A stretch of 64,000 nt of DNA from Marasmius tenuissimus (taxonomy: Eukaryota > Basidiomycota > Agaricomycetes > Agaricales > Marasmiaceae). Every line of letters begins with the position of its first letter. Position 1 is the first letter of the stretch. Below the pieces are notes generated by a model. It was not told the origin of the DNA. It did not search any database and saw nothing but the letters and a program-made list of their open reading frames with translations. The translations under genes and the position numbers were made by a program. Below are positions 34,985-46,964 of the stretch, in pieces. Location of the stretch: contig JAQOTA010000065.1 of NCBI GenBank assembly GCA_029532415.1, forward strand, positions 868,001-932,000. Reading direction: 5' to 3'.

Positions 34985-35175
34985 ACGGTATGGAGTTACG
35001 GAGTCAGTGTATTATCAGCCATACAATTTCGGTATCTGCATGCTGGATCTCATCTCTCGACAGGCTGGACGTTTTCCAAATTCAGAGGAAGACGCCAAAA
35101 CCAAAAACTTCCAAGACCTGGGAGACAGCGTAAGCTCACGCGTTCACTGGGCGAAAGCCGAGCCGATGGTTCGAG
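34985..35175 (-). pseudogene. GH7 cellobiohydrolase 3'-end remnant
   Basis: About 190 bp match 40758-40940, the last codons and 3' flank of the GH7 gene. Shared are tatcagccataca, ttcggtatctgcatgctggatct and cacgcgttcactggg. On the minus strand the end reads IGSAFAQ and a stop, where the intact gene ends IGSTFTQ. Nothing upstream of this end is preserved, so it is a very short relic. Confidence 0.65.
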
Positions 35176-35654
35176 CTGACTCTAACTCGGTTGGTCGTCA
35201 GAGTCGTCGCGGTTGAAGAAAGGACAAGCAGACTGTTCAGGCCGCGCGTCGAGATTCTGCCGCGTTGCATAGCTCTTCCTTCGAACCAACCACCTCGTCG
35301 AAACTGCGACTATTCGCCAGGCTTGAGAAGGCCCAGCAGATTCGGGGTGTTTAAAGACGATTGTCGTATTATTCGAGGAACAATGATATGTACAACCGCG
35401 TATACAGATTATTAGCTACATAGTGATACGAAGCAATAATGACCAGTCGTCAAGCTTCAAAACCAGTTACGTCCCACATTCTCGAGGTTACTTGAACCTT
35501 CGCGAAATATGTTGCCCGAAAAAGTCCCAAATACTTCTGCCGCCGCAATGGACTGCGTTGTCAGCCCTTGTGAACCTTGAGCTTGAGCCAGCGTCCCCAC
35601 TGCTTGATTCTCGCCCCAAGCGGCCGTTTTCTGCCTGCTAAGATTGTACTCTAG
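35176..35654. other. no gene seen
   Basis: About 480 bp between the GH7 scrap and the next gene. Short open frames only; nothing supported. Confidence 0.35.
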
Positions 35655-37545
35655 TGAGGCTAGATACCATAGGAACTAAGAAGAGATGCATACCTTGAGC
35701 AATCTCGACAACAACAATGTCGGTTTTCGTTGCGAAAAACGGATCGAGCCCTAGAATGGATACAACCAGGTAAAGTCGGAAGGGTCAGAATGCATGAGGG
35801 CATGAGGGAACATACCATCCACGACGTCGACCTCTTCAAATTGGTTTGAGTCGTCCTGCGAGGGATTGCATAGGGGATATCCAAGAGACTGGGCAAAGTC
35901 GGCGGTAGTGGGATCAAACCCGCGGGCGATCTGATACTGATACATTGTTCCGTAGGTTTTGCTAGACCAAAAACGCGCAAGCGACGGGTGCACTTTGAGC
36001 TCGAGCGTGATGGGGAGACCGAGACGACGGTGCATGTTGGCTGAGAGCCGGGACTGGCCTTCTTCATCGAAGGACCAGTAGTGGAGGGAAGGAGTTGTAC
36101 AAGACCTGAGACTCGGGAGAGAAGTTGAGGGTAAAGGGCGGATAAAGAGGTAGATCGGTTGCTGGCAACGTCGTCGGCGTTTAGATGTAGTCTGCGAGAT
36201 AGAGCCTTCCAGGTAGATTTCAGGCACGATGAGCTCTGAGAGCTTTCATCAGCAAAGCAACGGGCCCATGGCAAGCAACACGCACTGTACTGGCTCAGAT
36301 CATCCTCCAGAGGAATTCCGAGAGCGTGAAAAATACTCGACGCCTGTGACAACCAAACCCTGTTTGCGAGTTCTGAAGGTGGGAAAAGAAAGAGGCGGTT
36401 TTGAGAGGAATGAAGAGTGAATCTGAGGGCGAATTAGCCTACTATAAGCTCGACAATTTGCTCAAAACTCACCTTGTGAGCCCATTTACCAGTAATGTTC
36501 CTCCACTACCTAGACTCCAACAAGCTCCGGTTGCAACACCGATGGGTGTGTGGGTTGAAGTTGAGAAGATCGTCGGTGGACCGGATTTGAAGCCGAAGTC
36601 TCGCGCCAAGGATTCAGAAAAAAGCGAAGAAAGCACGTCGATCACGTCGCGATCGACGCCTTTCGACTTGAAGCATGTGAAGAAACGGAAGCAGACATCC
36701 TCCTGCAGGAGCTCGATGGTTGATGGAAGATTCTTGATTTCGACGTAAGAACAGCGCAGTTCCAAATCTGGCCCCCATAGTCCTCGACACAACACGCCTC
36801 GCTGAGCATCCATCCACACACTGCTTCCCTCGCAACCCAATTGCATCTAAAATCTGGTTAGTAAAGATTCTCTGGCGCTGTTACTGTGGCAACTTACAGC
36901 GAACGCAGAAAAATACGCCCACCCCAGCTCCCCCACATTGGTCATAAAATGCGCGGCCGGTACGAGCTCTGAGCGGGATCAGCCATACTTCGATAAACGC
37001 GCATACCGACACACATACCTCCAGGGAAAATCAACATAGGGATCCTTGAGTGATTGATCCCGAACAGATATGCATGGTTCGGGCGTCTGGTAATATCTGA
37101 GCTGAAGCACCTTTTCAATGGCAAAAAAACAGGGGGGCTCACAGAGTTCTAGAGTACTCCTTGAAGTCTCTCATCCACTCCTGTCAAACGAGGTGAGTCA
37201 GTTGCCAGTTGAAACCGACACGCGAACACGCACCTTTTTGTGCGTCATGTCCCTCGTATCCTTCAACTAATTTCCATGCCCAGATCGCGAATAAGTCGTA
37301 TGTCGCCACGCTTGTTTTCGTGAAGATGCACATCAGTCCTCCATCTGACAAGAAAGATTCATGGGCGTTCTCACTTGTTCAAATTCTGCCTCTTGCTTGG
37401 TTCTCCATATCCAGAATCCTCTGCGTGGACGAGTGGTCGTCACTACCTTCGTCATGTTGTTGTATTGGTCGCCCTGGACATTGTTGAAGTTGGGATGATT
37501 GAGCATAACGTTCTCCAGTCTGGCATCGCGAAAGTACTGGGACAT
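35655..37545 (-). CDS. uncharacterised Agaricomycete-specific protein
   Basis: Several minus-strand exons match, in order, a family I recall as common in Agaricomycetes but without a function. The first (37545-37375) begins MSQYFRDARLENVML and holds the typical NVQGDQYNN. Later pieces are VEGYEGHDAQK (about 37240), LFGINHSRIPMLIFPGG (about 37030-37080), LVPAAHFMTNVGELGW (about 36930), and 36846-36475 with LPSTIELLQEDVCFRFF. Then come WLSQASSIFHALGIPLEDDL (about 36310), LHYWSFDEEGQSRLS (about 36060) and QIARGFDPTTADFAQSLGY (about 35900). Exon borders are approximate; the join after exon 1 did not close in my hands, so a defect there is possible. No signal peptide is seen. Confidence 0.6.
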
Positions 37546-38276
37546 TGTGTTGTGGCAAGGCGATGTAGGTAGCGAACTTTGTACTGATATAGAGCTGTCG
37601 AAAGGCCATGGGAAATATTCCAACTTCCTGGGCGTTATGGAGACGACTAGAATAGGCTAGCAAGGTGTAAGCATATCATAAGAGAAGACGGTCCGACGCT
37701 CCCTAGTAAGGGTTCTGCATCGAATGTCCACGAAGGATCTCTTCGATTCACCTCCTAGCCTCTGAAAACCGCGTTTGAGAAGGCGTGATGACTGACAGAG
37801 GAAGTTCCCGAAACGGCGAGATAGATAATCAGTTCTCCTTTGAAATCGTGAGATCGTGAGATTCCTCCACCGTTGCCCTGGGGTCAAAATTAGCCTTGAT
37901 TGTCGAACCAGCGCGAGCTGGGGACGAGGCTGATTAGACCCGAGGTCTGTCGTGTCTGGGGCGTAGCGAGCGGATCGATTATACCCACTGGCGATGACGG
38001 AGGAGGACAGCAGGGAGTAACGAAGATGAGTGGCCTTGGAGTTGCCTTGGAGATGCGATTGCCGACGCGGATAACGGTCCGGACCTTCTCTCACCTCGCC
38101 TTAGCATACGTCTGCCGCATAACACATGTAATAACCACTCATAAGAAATCAATGTAGCGGCTAGATCGAGTCCTCGAGTCTAGGGGAGAAAAAATCATTG
38201 CACACAAACAATGTCATTCATCGTACTAGTTCTGTAACTACTAGTACAAAGAATTATCCTCTTCTGAGCAGACACT
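37546..38276. other. no gene seen
   Basis: This is the 5' region of the gene ending at 37545 and the 3' side of the secreted kinase-like gene. An open frame on the minus strand (38094-37657) is rich in Arg and Ser and shows no family features; I do not call it. Confidence 0.35.
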
Positions 38277-39599
38277 TCAACGACGACCAGGAGGAGGTGG
38301 GGGTGGGGGTGGAATACCACCGGCGCCCGGGGGAGGAGGTGGAAGGCCACCACCGGCAACGCAGAATCTGTTCTTCTTGAAGTTTCGGTTGGTAACGGTG
38401 TCGATCTAAAAATTAAAATCGCTGGTTAGAGATGATCACAGCCCGCTGAAAACTCAACACTTACATTGGCGTCCGATGCGCCTTTCTTGACATCGCCAAA
38501 GTCGATCATGGTTAATTGAGTCACAGCGTCATTGAATCGGAACTAAGGGGGGGAAAGTCAATATTGATCGGTTGACGCAAGGAGGCCTGGAACTCACGTT
38601 GTCCATGTTAGAATCGTTCTGAATAAACCCTGCGGAGTTCTTCAACTTCGTCTGCTGTTCCTTGATCAGTTTGACAGCGTTATCAAACTTGGTCTCGCAA
38701 TCCGCTCCAAGCGAAATTTTGTCGAAGGGTTTGCCGCTGACTTCCTTCAAGACCATAACAGGCACCCCAGTGACGACACCTTCTCCAACAAACAATCCAC
38801 TACCAAGCACTTGAGAAGCCTTTTTCGTGTCGGCGATTTCATCCTTGAGGTTTTGGATGGCACCCTCCCCTGTCGAGCGAGGGATCTTGACAACGAAACT
38901 TCCGGATTGGAACACACTCGGAGTGGGACCGAGCTGCTTCTCAAGCTTGAGCGACTTTCCGGCTACGCTGATCGCTGGAAGATTGTAGATTTCAGTCAGT
39001 TGAAGATCGCACAACAAAAACGAGAGGAACGCACTTTCTCCGACTTTAGGCAGCTTCTTCTGCTCGAGTTATATCAGCATTTGCTCTCAAGACGATGGAC
39101 GTCAAGGAGCACTTACTACATCACAGGCAGCTCCATTGTCGGCCCTCTTACCCTTCCCACAGTTTGTCTTTGCGGGTGCCTTCGCAGGAGCCTTCGCCGG
39201 TGCTTTGGCAGGTGCCTTGGCAGGTGCCTTCGCCGGTGCCTTCGCTGGAGCTTTCGCTGCCGGTGCCTTCACTGCTGCCTTCGTAGCTGGTTTGACAGCC
39301 GCGGGCTTCTTCGCTGCAGCCTTCGTCTTGGCCCGCCGTTCGATTGTGAAGTTTTCGAAATCCTCATCGTCCTCGTCCTCTTCGTCATCGAGTTCAATGC
39401 CGTCAAAGTCTGCCCCGTCGACATCCGAGTCACCAAAAGCATCTCGAGTGATGAGGCCATCAGAAATGAACGTGTCGGAGACGGCGGCACTGGTGATGTC
39501 GACGTCGCTCGTTTGCACCTGAGCGATCGGTAGCGAAGTAACTCGCAGACCGAGGAGCGCCATATAGACGGACAAGATGAGAACGCGTTGCGGGAACAT
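38277..39599 (-). CDS. secreted kinase-like protein with Lys/Ala/Pro repeats
   Basis: The five exons are 39599-39117, 39059-39035, 38974-38598, 38542-38465 and 38405-38277; phase closes and gives 363 residues. The N-terminus is a signal peptide (VLILSVYMALLGL, cleavage near residue 22). An acidic DDEEDEDDEDFENF stretch is followed by about ten KAPA/AKAP-type repeats to residue 140. The second half looks like a protein-kinase fold: SFVVKIPR (Lys199), a Glu-rich helix (DEIADTKKA), the MVLKEVSGKPF hinge-like segment, QNDSNMDN with Asp290 and Asn295 at the HxDxxxxN spacing, and MIDFGD with DFG at 309-311. The C-terminus is a polyproline/Gly tail. The His of the loop is Gln. Role and substrate are unknown. 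Confidence 0.7.
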
Positions 39600-40917
39600 A
39601 GTGCAGTGTCGTTGAAACGTAAAATGAGTAAAGAGAGAGGGCCAAAGTTGGATGTGTCGCGAAAGAAAAACCGTTAGAGCTCTGTGGCCAAACAACGTGT
39701 TAGGTTGAAGGATACGAGTATGGATATCGAAGCAAAAGCTCACCGGCTCAGAACGTTGGAAAGAGGGAGTGAAAAAAGAAGAAAGAGTCAAGACCTGCAA
39801 ACGATAATGAGTGGTAGGCTTGGTGAGTAGGCAGGTAAGTCGACACTTACCGAGCTTGAACTCTGAGGAGAAAGGAAGAGATGAGGAGAGGACTAGCGAA
39901 GGTTCCCTGTCGATTTCCAGGCCAAAAGGCCATGGTATTTATACCATTTGGCTTCATACACCATGTGATACCTGCGCACACCTGGGTCCCACATCAGTAA
40001 GGGAAGAGTGTAATAAGGGAAGAGTAAGGGAAGAAGTTTTTCCAGATTTTCGGATCAAAAAGTTGGTGACCAGCCCTACCCTGCCCTACCGTCCAAAAGT
40101 CGACACCCTCCGCTACTGCTGTCAGCTACAGGGGCTCTGAGGAACTGTTTGGATGGAGTCTAGATTAGCTTTGGAAACACAAGCATAAGATGTATTCTTC
40201 AATTTTCCCTTCACTTTCGCCCACATTGCACGCCATGGGAGGTCAAGCGCCCGAAATTGATTAACCTTTGGGAAATCAAAAAGCCGGTAAGTGTGGCGGC
40301 GTGGCGCCACTGCGCTGCACTGCTCCACCAGGATGAAAATCAAGGGCTCGTTCAGGTGAACGGCTCAGGTCAGACTTAGCCCGGGTTGAACGAAATCACC
40401 CCTAATGTCATTGTTCAGTTGATAACCTCTGATAACCCTAGGGCTTGGCTGTAACGACCAGACTTACATCGGATAGCCCCACTCCGATTTCGACCTTACT
40501 CCCTAACAATCTGGTATCTATTCAGAGTCCTGGAGCATATATTGAGTATGTACTCCGGTGTTTTGAATCAATGGACTTATACCTGTAATATGAGACCTCT
40601 AGTGTGATCAGCACTCCCGCACGGATCACATAGGCTAACCCTGATCTTGTTGGCGGGAAATTTCGTTAAGCCGAGGCTAGGCCCTGGGTGTTCACCCGAA
40701 CGGGCCCTTGACGACAAGCATTTGGTTCTAGCATCGGCCACCGCGAAGTGGGAACGGTATGGAGTAAAGGTGTCAGTGTATTCAGTTACTATCAGCCATA
40801 CATGTGCAACTGTAACTTCGGTATCTGCATGCTGGATCTTATCTCTCGAGAGTCTTTCCAAAGAAGAGCGTTAGAACCTTCTAAGACTTGTGAGATAGCA
40901 CAAGCCTACTCACGCGT
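39600..40917. other. intergenic, no gene seen
   Basis: The right part (40758-40917) is the 3' flank of the GH7 gene and is the source of the scrap at 34985-35175. A direct repeat of the agtaagggaagag motif lies at about 39996-40035. No coding region is supported. Confidence 0.4.
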
Positions 40918-42362
40918 TCACTGGGTGAAAGTCGAGCCAATGGGTCCAACCTTGATGTTGGAGAAGGTAACGGAGGCATCGGGGTGTTGGGATTCGACAG
41001 TCTCGGGGGCGCCAGAATCAGCAGCGCAAGTACCACGAGCAATACCAGGGGTGGAAGGGTTGGCCTCAGTGGGGTAGTTGGAGTCGAGCCACAACATCTC
41101 AGCTTCATGGTCGTCCCAGATACTCATGACGAGAACCATACCGCCGGCGAAAGCATCTCCCATAACAGAGATACCTCCACGATCTTCGAAGGAGTTGGTG
41201 TCACCGAAAGCCTCCTTCTGGGCATTGCAGAACTCGTCGGTGATAGAGTCGAATGCGTCCATACCGGGAATGTTGGTCTTCGAGTTCTGGATGACCTGGC
41301 CGTTCTGAACGTAGAGACGACGAATCTCGGTGAGAGTTCCGGTAGTAGAGTTGTTGTCAGTGACGAATTGGGTGACGACAGTGATCTTCGAGTTAGTATC
41401 GACGGTCATGCCGGGGCCCAAGAAGGACTTGTCGCCCATACGGAAGGAGTTGAAGTCGCATCCATCCTTGTCACAGATACCGTCGTAGCGTTGGTCGCCA
41501 TCACCACAGTCAGTGCCAGTGCAGGCAGTCTGACCTTGGGAAGTGCCACGACAAACGTGAGGAGTGTATGCGGCAGCATTGATATTAGCCTCCCAGATAT
41601 CCATCTCGTTACAGCACGCTCCCATGTCGCCTTTGCCAGCGTTCTGGTCATTATCGGAAGGTTCCCAGCCCTCAACGTTAGCCTAGAAAATTGATCGAGT
41701 CGTCGGGTCGGAGCCTAGATGAGGACTAAAACAAGAGAACGTACCTTTCCGTCAATGAACTTGATGTCGTGCGGGCATTGGGTATCGCAGTATCCGGTGC
41801 CGTACTTGGCACCAGCCTTGTTGCTGCTGGACTTGGACATTCCGCCGTCGGCGTCCATGGAAACGAAGTAGAGAGCTCCGTTGAGGCCGCAAGGAAGGTT
41901 GGACATGTCGACATCGAATGTGAACTCCTGGCCTCTTAGATCGAACATCTGGTACTTGGAGTCGGACGAGTCCATGAGGTAGACACGGGAGCCGATGTTC
42001 GTGGAGTAAGGGCCGTCGGTGACGAACTTTAAAGTGAGACCGTTTCCAGAAGTGGTGATACCGTAGGTACCGCTGTAGTCCGCACCGTCAAGGGCACAGT
42101 TAGTGGCGCACGTTTGACCGTCTGGACAGAGCGAGGAGTCCCACTCGTTGCCAGTGTAGCAGTTGGTAAGAGAAGTATCGTGGAGCCAACGCCAGTTGGA
42201 ATCGAGGACGACGGAACCCTGTTGGGTCGCACAACTGCCTCCAGCGCTACATTTCGACCAGGAGAGTTTTGGGTGAGTTTCGGCAGTGTTGGTACCGACC
42301 TGTTGGGCGACGGCGCCAACGGCGAGAAGGGCGAAAGATATGAGAGTTGCCTTTGGAAACAT
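40918..42362 (-). CDS. cbhI: GH7 cellobiohydrolase (reducing-end), no CBM1
   Basis: Secreted processive exocellulase releasing cellobiose from cellulose reducing ends (family knowledge). The two exons are 42362-41745 and 41682-40918; phase closes and gives 460 residues. The signal peptide [20 protein letters not shown] ends before [11 protein letters not shown], which is the usual mature N-terminus. The catalytic motif [11 protein letters not shown] gives Glu232 (nucleophile), Asp234 and Glu237 (acid/base). Loops typical of cellobiohydrolases rather than endoglucanases are present, including [20 protein letters not shown] and the [20 protein letters not shown] region. The protein stops at [10 protein letters not shown] without linker or CBM1, as many basidiomycete GH7s do. 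A TATA-like box lies at 42431-42440. Confidence 0.93.
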
Positions 42363-42430
42363 CGCAAAAGCCTTCGACCGGAGGAGAACCTGAGCTTTGA
42401 AGTGAAGAATCGGTCTAGCGTCTTCGCCTC

Positions 42431-42440
42431 CTTATATTCC
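42431..42440 (-). promoter_or_regulatory. TATA-like box of the GH7 gene
   Basis: The minus strand reads GGAATATAAG about 70 bp upstream of the start codon, the usual place for a core promoter element in inducible cellulase genes. Confidence 0.5.
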
Positions 42441-43819
42441 CAAGCGGAAAAACAGTGGCAAGGCCACGGATTCGACGCGGCAGTAGTCAAAGCGAGAGCT
42501 AAGTGAGCTGGTCGTCGCTAAATATCGACCCGTGAACGATAATTTCAGCTCTGGAGTGATATTTTTGGAGCCCAATGGCAAGTCCGAGAACTTTCCGCTG
42601 TAGCACTAAAGCCGGATTCTTTTCATCGCTGGCTTTTGAAAGGCGTTGTAAAGGATCCGTACCATGCAACTTTGCTCCACTTTCTCCGATGTAATCAGTC
42701 TTCTTAGACTTCTCTCTGCCGCTGTTACGGCCGTCTCTGAGGTTTCTACAGATACTCGTACTCGTGCAAGAGAAGAAGTACAAAATCGAATAGAGTTGAA
42801 TTGAGACGCAGAAGCTGGCGTCGCAATAAGTCCTTCCGGCTCTTGTTGAGAGAAGTCGAATGGGGTTGAAGCGCAATCCGTGATATGGCCGTGTTTCAGA
42901 GCAATTCTGTCTTTAGGATAGTAGAATCAGTCCAAGTATGCGATGCTGGTGTAGGGAGAAACGACCAAGTCGAATTCTGGACGAAGAAGTTCAAGGGGGC
43001 ACGCTAACACAAGTGCCGCGTCATGTTGGTCGAAGGCGAACCACAACTCGTGTGGCTGTGCTCAATATAAAGCCTAAACTTATGGACCACATAGGGAGCA
43101 AGCGCTTCAGATTTTTTTCCAAACCCATTCTATTATCGCTTTCTCCTCGACTTCAAGTTCTTGCCAGGAGAATAGACTGCCGTCACTACACATAAGCTGG
43201 TACACCTATTCTCAACACATCGGCTTGCTAGATCTTATCGGCCTCCCTGCTTGTTTTTCGCTGTGGTTGTTTGCTGCGAATATACTTACTACTCCTGTCA
43301 TCTCACTTGTGAGATTAATCACGCGGAATTTCTTCAAGTTCTCTTATAGTTCGATACTGACGCGGACTTCCGGTCACTAAGTATCCAGCTTCAGTTCGAC
43401 CACCCTCGATTTCAGCTTGCCATTATACCCGGCTAGAGGCCTTAGGCAGCAGGCAGCAACGCTCTTCATTACTCTGAGTAGGGAGGTTAAAATACAGGTC
43501 TAAAACATGGGATAGTTCAAGAGAGTAATTGGGGAAAGGTGCTTTTGAGCGTTGCGACTTTGGTCTGATTTTGATTGATTTGACATCGAGAGGACCCACT
43601 TCCTTACTATGAGCAAGGGCTCGAAGGCGTCTCAGGTTCTCCTCGACCGGCTCTCGAGGCCACGCGAACAACGTTCATGAGTCGTTTCGACATGTTCGAT
43701 GGGATCGTTTCGGTCAAAAACTTATTACAAAGGTTCATGTGTGGACTGGCTGCAGTGGCAGACAAGCGCTCGGCTCGGACCACTGGTTGATGATATTCAA
43801 TGCATCCGAGTACAGAATA
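42441..43819. other. GH7 upstream region, no gene seen
   Basis: About 1.4 kb upstream of the GH7 gene and downstream of the frameshifted gene at 43914. Short open frames only. Regulatory elements for cellulase induction are expected here but I cannot point to a specific one with confidence. Confidence 0.35.
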
Positions 43820-43913
43820 GGGTGCATACTTGAGCGCGCCCGATGAATCTCCGGATACTAGCCAGGGTATCATAACTTCAGAATAATCTTCCCAGCAGAC
43901 CGATTGGCCAACT

Positions 43914-45457
43914 TTACCAGTCCTCACTTCTTCCCGCTAGAGTCCCCGTCCCCACTATCCCACCACACGCTACCCTTCGCCAGCCCCTGCCCAAGCTGTT
44001 CGAACTCGACCTTTCTCGCCTTCCCGTCCTCCTCGTTCTCTTTGGGCAAGACGATAGTTGGAGGCGTACGATAATGCGATGCAGCTTCGAATCGACCTTC
44101 GAATGTCTTGTGCAAAGAGACATTGATTCACGGACGTCCAGCACCGATAAATGCATAGTGGACTTTGGTGGTGCAGTAATCGTGTTGAGCGTAACCGATT
44201 CATCGCCCGGGCGGATTGGGGTGTAACTGATGTTGAACTTGCCTCCATCGGAGCCAGACGTGGTGTATAAGGAGATGTCGGCTTTGGTCTGGGTCTTCCT
44301 AGGGCCGCAATTGAGTATAGTCTACGAGGAATTGCGAAGCCGAAAGTCATACGGTGTAAATGGCTGGATGGACAAGCTAGTCCATTGGTCGGATTTTTCA
44401 TCGTTGATAAGCACAACGTTCGCATTTACGACTGGGGCTCGGAGTCGTAGTGAAGAAGAGGCGGTGAAATTGCCTTCTACCGAGCCGACAATAGACATAA
44501 TAGAAAGATTTTTCGCGTACAAAGACTGAAATATTTCGTGAGGGGATCGAAGGAGAAGAGAGATTCGTGTATGGTGCACCTCTGCTTGTACCGCGATCGG
44601 GAATCCACTCGCCGTTAGATCAACAGACTCAAACTGGACTGTTTTCCCGATTTCACCAAAACTTTGCCTGAAATGGCCCGCCCAAGTGCGAAGTCCCTTG
44701 ATTTGAAGTGGTTTGCCTGACGACGGTGGCAGAAGAAGGTTGACATCAAAATAGATGTTTTGACCAGAGGGCGGCCACCCTGGTGCTGTATAGACTTGAG
44801 GGATATTTCGGTTAGTCTACTATGGGTCCGAAGAGAACGAAAGACGTACAACGATACCAACTGCGTGTCCCCCCTCCTCACGTTTGAGTTGGCAAACTTG
44901 AACATGATTCAAGATCTGCCTAGGGCCATGTAAATGGGTCGTGACGTCTACCAAAACCCGGTTTGTCTCCTGTGCACCTTGCTCTATTCTCAAGCTTCCT
45001 TCAGGCCAGAGGCCATGCGAATAGAACTCCAACATGTCATGTGAAAATGGGAATGAAAAAGAGGAGTTGAAAGACCAGTCGAGAGGATGGCTGGTGGCAG
45101 GAAATATCTCCGGCCATTCGATGCAATACTCGGTTTTCAGATGGTGGGGCCAAGGAAACTCTTCAGGAGAATGCTTATGGTCGTCGTCATCCTGTTTGAG
45201 GGCGTTAGAATGTTTGATGCGGGGCACTTATCATGTATACGCACCAGTTGAGCGATGTGCCCATGCGGCATGTCCGACTTCAGCAGGGACATGAGCGAGG
45301 TGCTACAGCCCCCATAGGAGGAGTACCACAAGAAGGAGACGAACAAGAAGAAAGCGCAATGGAGATATATCTTCCTGAGGCCTGTGTTCTGTCTGTTGCA
45401 GTCCGATTGTCCGGCCTTGGTGGGCTTTGCTTCTCCCATATCAGTAGTACCCACCAC
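43914..45457 (-). pseudogene. DUF7330-like type II membrane protein, frameshifted
   Basis: Paralogue of the genes at 59348 and 61968. Exon 1 (45457-45245) has a short cytoplasmic tail and one membrane span (YLHCAFFLFVSFLWYSS). Exon 2 (about 45191-44850) carries EEFPWP and the SSFSFPFSHDMLEFYSHG motif. Exon 3 (about 44795-44630) has NIYFDVNLLLPPSSGK, exon 4 starts SLYAKNLSIMSIVGSVEG and exon 5 has TITAPPKSTMHLSVLDV. There, at about 44128, one base is missing compared with the remnant at 33655-34065. The conserved end (SLHKTFEGRF to GSVWWDSGDGD) thus falls in another frame. Translation would end in an altered tail at 43914. Either a recent pseudogene or an assembly error. The family is an adhesin-like, beta-rich extracellular domain of unknown role. 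Confidence 0.65.
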
Positions 45458-45808
45458 GATGGTCTGCGAGAGACTGATGGCATATATAGTATTCTTCTAG
45501 TTCAACGGAGGCCGATGTATTTTCGTCCTGTTTGATGCATTGGCATGCATGACTTGCGGTATTGGTTTACCGTCTGAGGAGTAAATTGTGATGACGTTGT
45601 AACGCTGTATTGCGGGAACGACTGTTTCACGAGAACATGAATCTCGAGGTCATGGTTTCTAAAGTTTTTCGAGAAAGTGACACTAAGATTGCACTGAGAA
45701 CTCGGCAGATGGTGGATTGGGAAAGAAAGGTCAGGCGCGTCAGTTAAGCGCCGGGCATCGTCCACCACGCGACCAACGCTGCCCAGGCTCTGACAGTGAA
45801 CCACCACC
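45458..45808. promoter_or_regulatory. divergent promoter region
   Basis: A 351-bp interval between the DUF7330-like gene (minus) and the CstF-64 hinge gene (plus). A minus-strand open frame covers it but overlaps the plus start and shows no family features. Confidence 0.4.
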
Positions 45809-46737
45809 ATGGCAGCACCTCAAGGCTCTGAAAACCAGCTACTTGAGCTTATATTACAACTCAAGGTGAGATCGTCTCCTCTCGTCGCTTCTTTGAGAGT
45901 CATCTAAGCATTACTTATCCAGTTGCCCGTAGAAAACAACACCGACAGCAGCAAAACAAATTCTAAACAGTCAACCACAAATTGCTTACGCTGTGATTGC
46001 TTTGCTCGTCAGCATGAATGCAATTGATATAGAGGTGTTCAAGGTGTAATTCCACTCGCGATGTTGTTACTCAACCAATACTCAGACGTAAATTTATCGT
46101 ATTAGAAAACTTTAGGAGACTTTGCAGCGCAACAAGCAGCATCTGCTCAGGCTGGTCCATCGACATCGCAGACAGCACCGGCGATTCCCCCACATATGCA
46201 ACAGCAGTCACATTATCGTACGGCGACGCCTCCTGCGGCCACACCGACACCTCCAGTAACACAACCTCAGCCTGGATATGGGCATAATGGATATTCCCAG
46301 CCTCAAGGGTATGGATACAGTTCAGCGCAGTACGGTGGTCAATCATCGCAGGGAGGAGGCTACGGAAATGGCGGATACCAGTCCCGTTACGGACATGGGC
46401 AGCAAGGTGCTGGGCATACTCCCTCGTCGTCCACCCCCCAGGCTCCAGCGCAGGCTCAGGCTTCAGTGTTGTCACAACTCAATCCTGCAATTCTAGATGC
46501 CATTCCCGAGGACCAAAAGGTATGCAGGACTAGTCACGTCAACAACTATATTGATTCGTCCTAATCCAGTCTATGATCATTCACGTCCTTTCGTTGACAC
46601 CGGAGGCCATAAGCAAACTCTCACCACAGGATCGGGCGAATGTAATGCAATTGGTGCGTGAAGGAATTAGTTTGTTCTAATCATACGCGTACTGAGGCCA
46701 TTTCGCTCAGAGAACAACTTTGGGCTTGCCCCAGTAA
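45809..46737 (+). CDS. CstF-64 hinge-domain protein lacking RRM (Ctf1-like)
   Basis: Part of the mRNA 3'-end cleavage and polyadenylation machinery (family knowledge). The five exons are 45809-45865, 45933-46043, 46106-46519, 46570-46653 and 46711-46737; phase closes and gives 230 residues. Residues 1-60 are the CSTF2 hinge: NQLLELILQLKKTTPTAAKQ, ILNSQPQIAYAVIALLVSMN and IDIEVFKKTL. This binds CstF-77/symplekin-type partners. A Gln/Gly/Tyr/Pro-rich linker follows. The C-terminal domain (LNPAILDAIPEDQKSMI, then LTPEAISKLSPQDRANVMQL) contacts Pcf11 in other species. There is no RNA-recognition motif, as in fission yeast Ctf1, so RNA contact must come from elsewhere. Confidence 0.85.
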
Positions 46738-46964
46738 TGCCATCGACGTGCCAGGTTGTACCTCCCGCTTTTGCTTTCGAATATCTCGTAACAATCCCTC
46801 GGTGTCCTCTCGGATTTGTTGTATGTTAACCAGTGGATAATAATAATCAGTAGTAATACATAGAGACTTACAAGGTCTATTGCTCACTAGTCACCAGTGT
46901 TGATCAGAGAATTCCCACATGATTCAGGCAGCCGCGTTCAACTTGTCTTTTACCATCGACCTCC

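Noticed and set aside
39136..39522. Plus-strand open frame rich in Ala/Gly/Phe opposite the KAPA repeats
   Set aside because: It is the antisense reading of the repeat tract in the secreted kinase-like gene, which has a signal peptide and phase-consistent introns.
45502..45810. Minus-strand frame of 102 codons upstream of the CstF-64 hinge gene
   Set aside because: It overlaps the start codon of a well-supported gene and lies in a divergent promoter.
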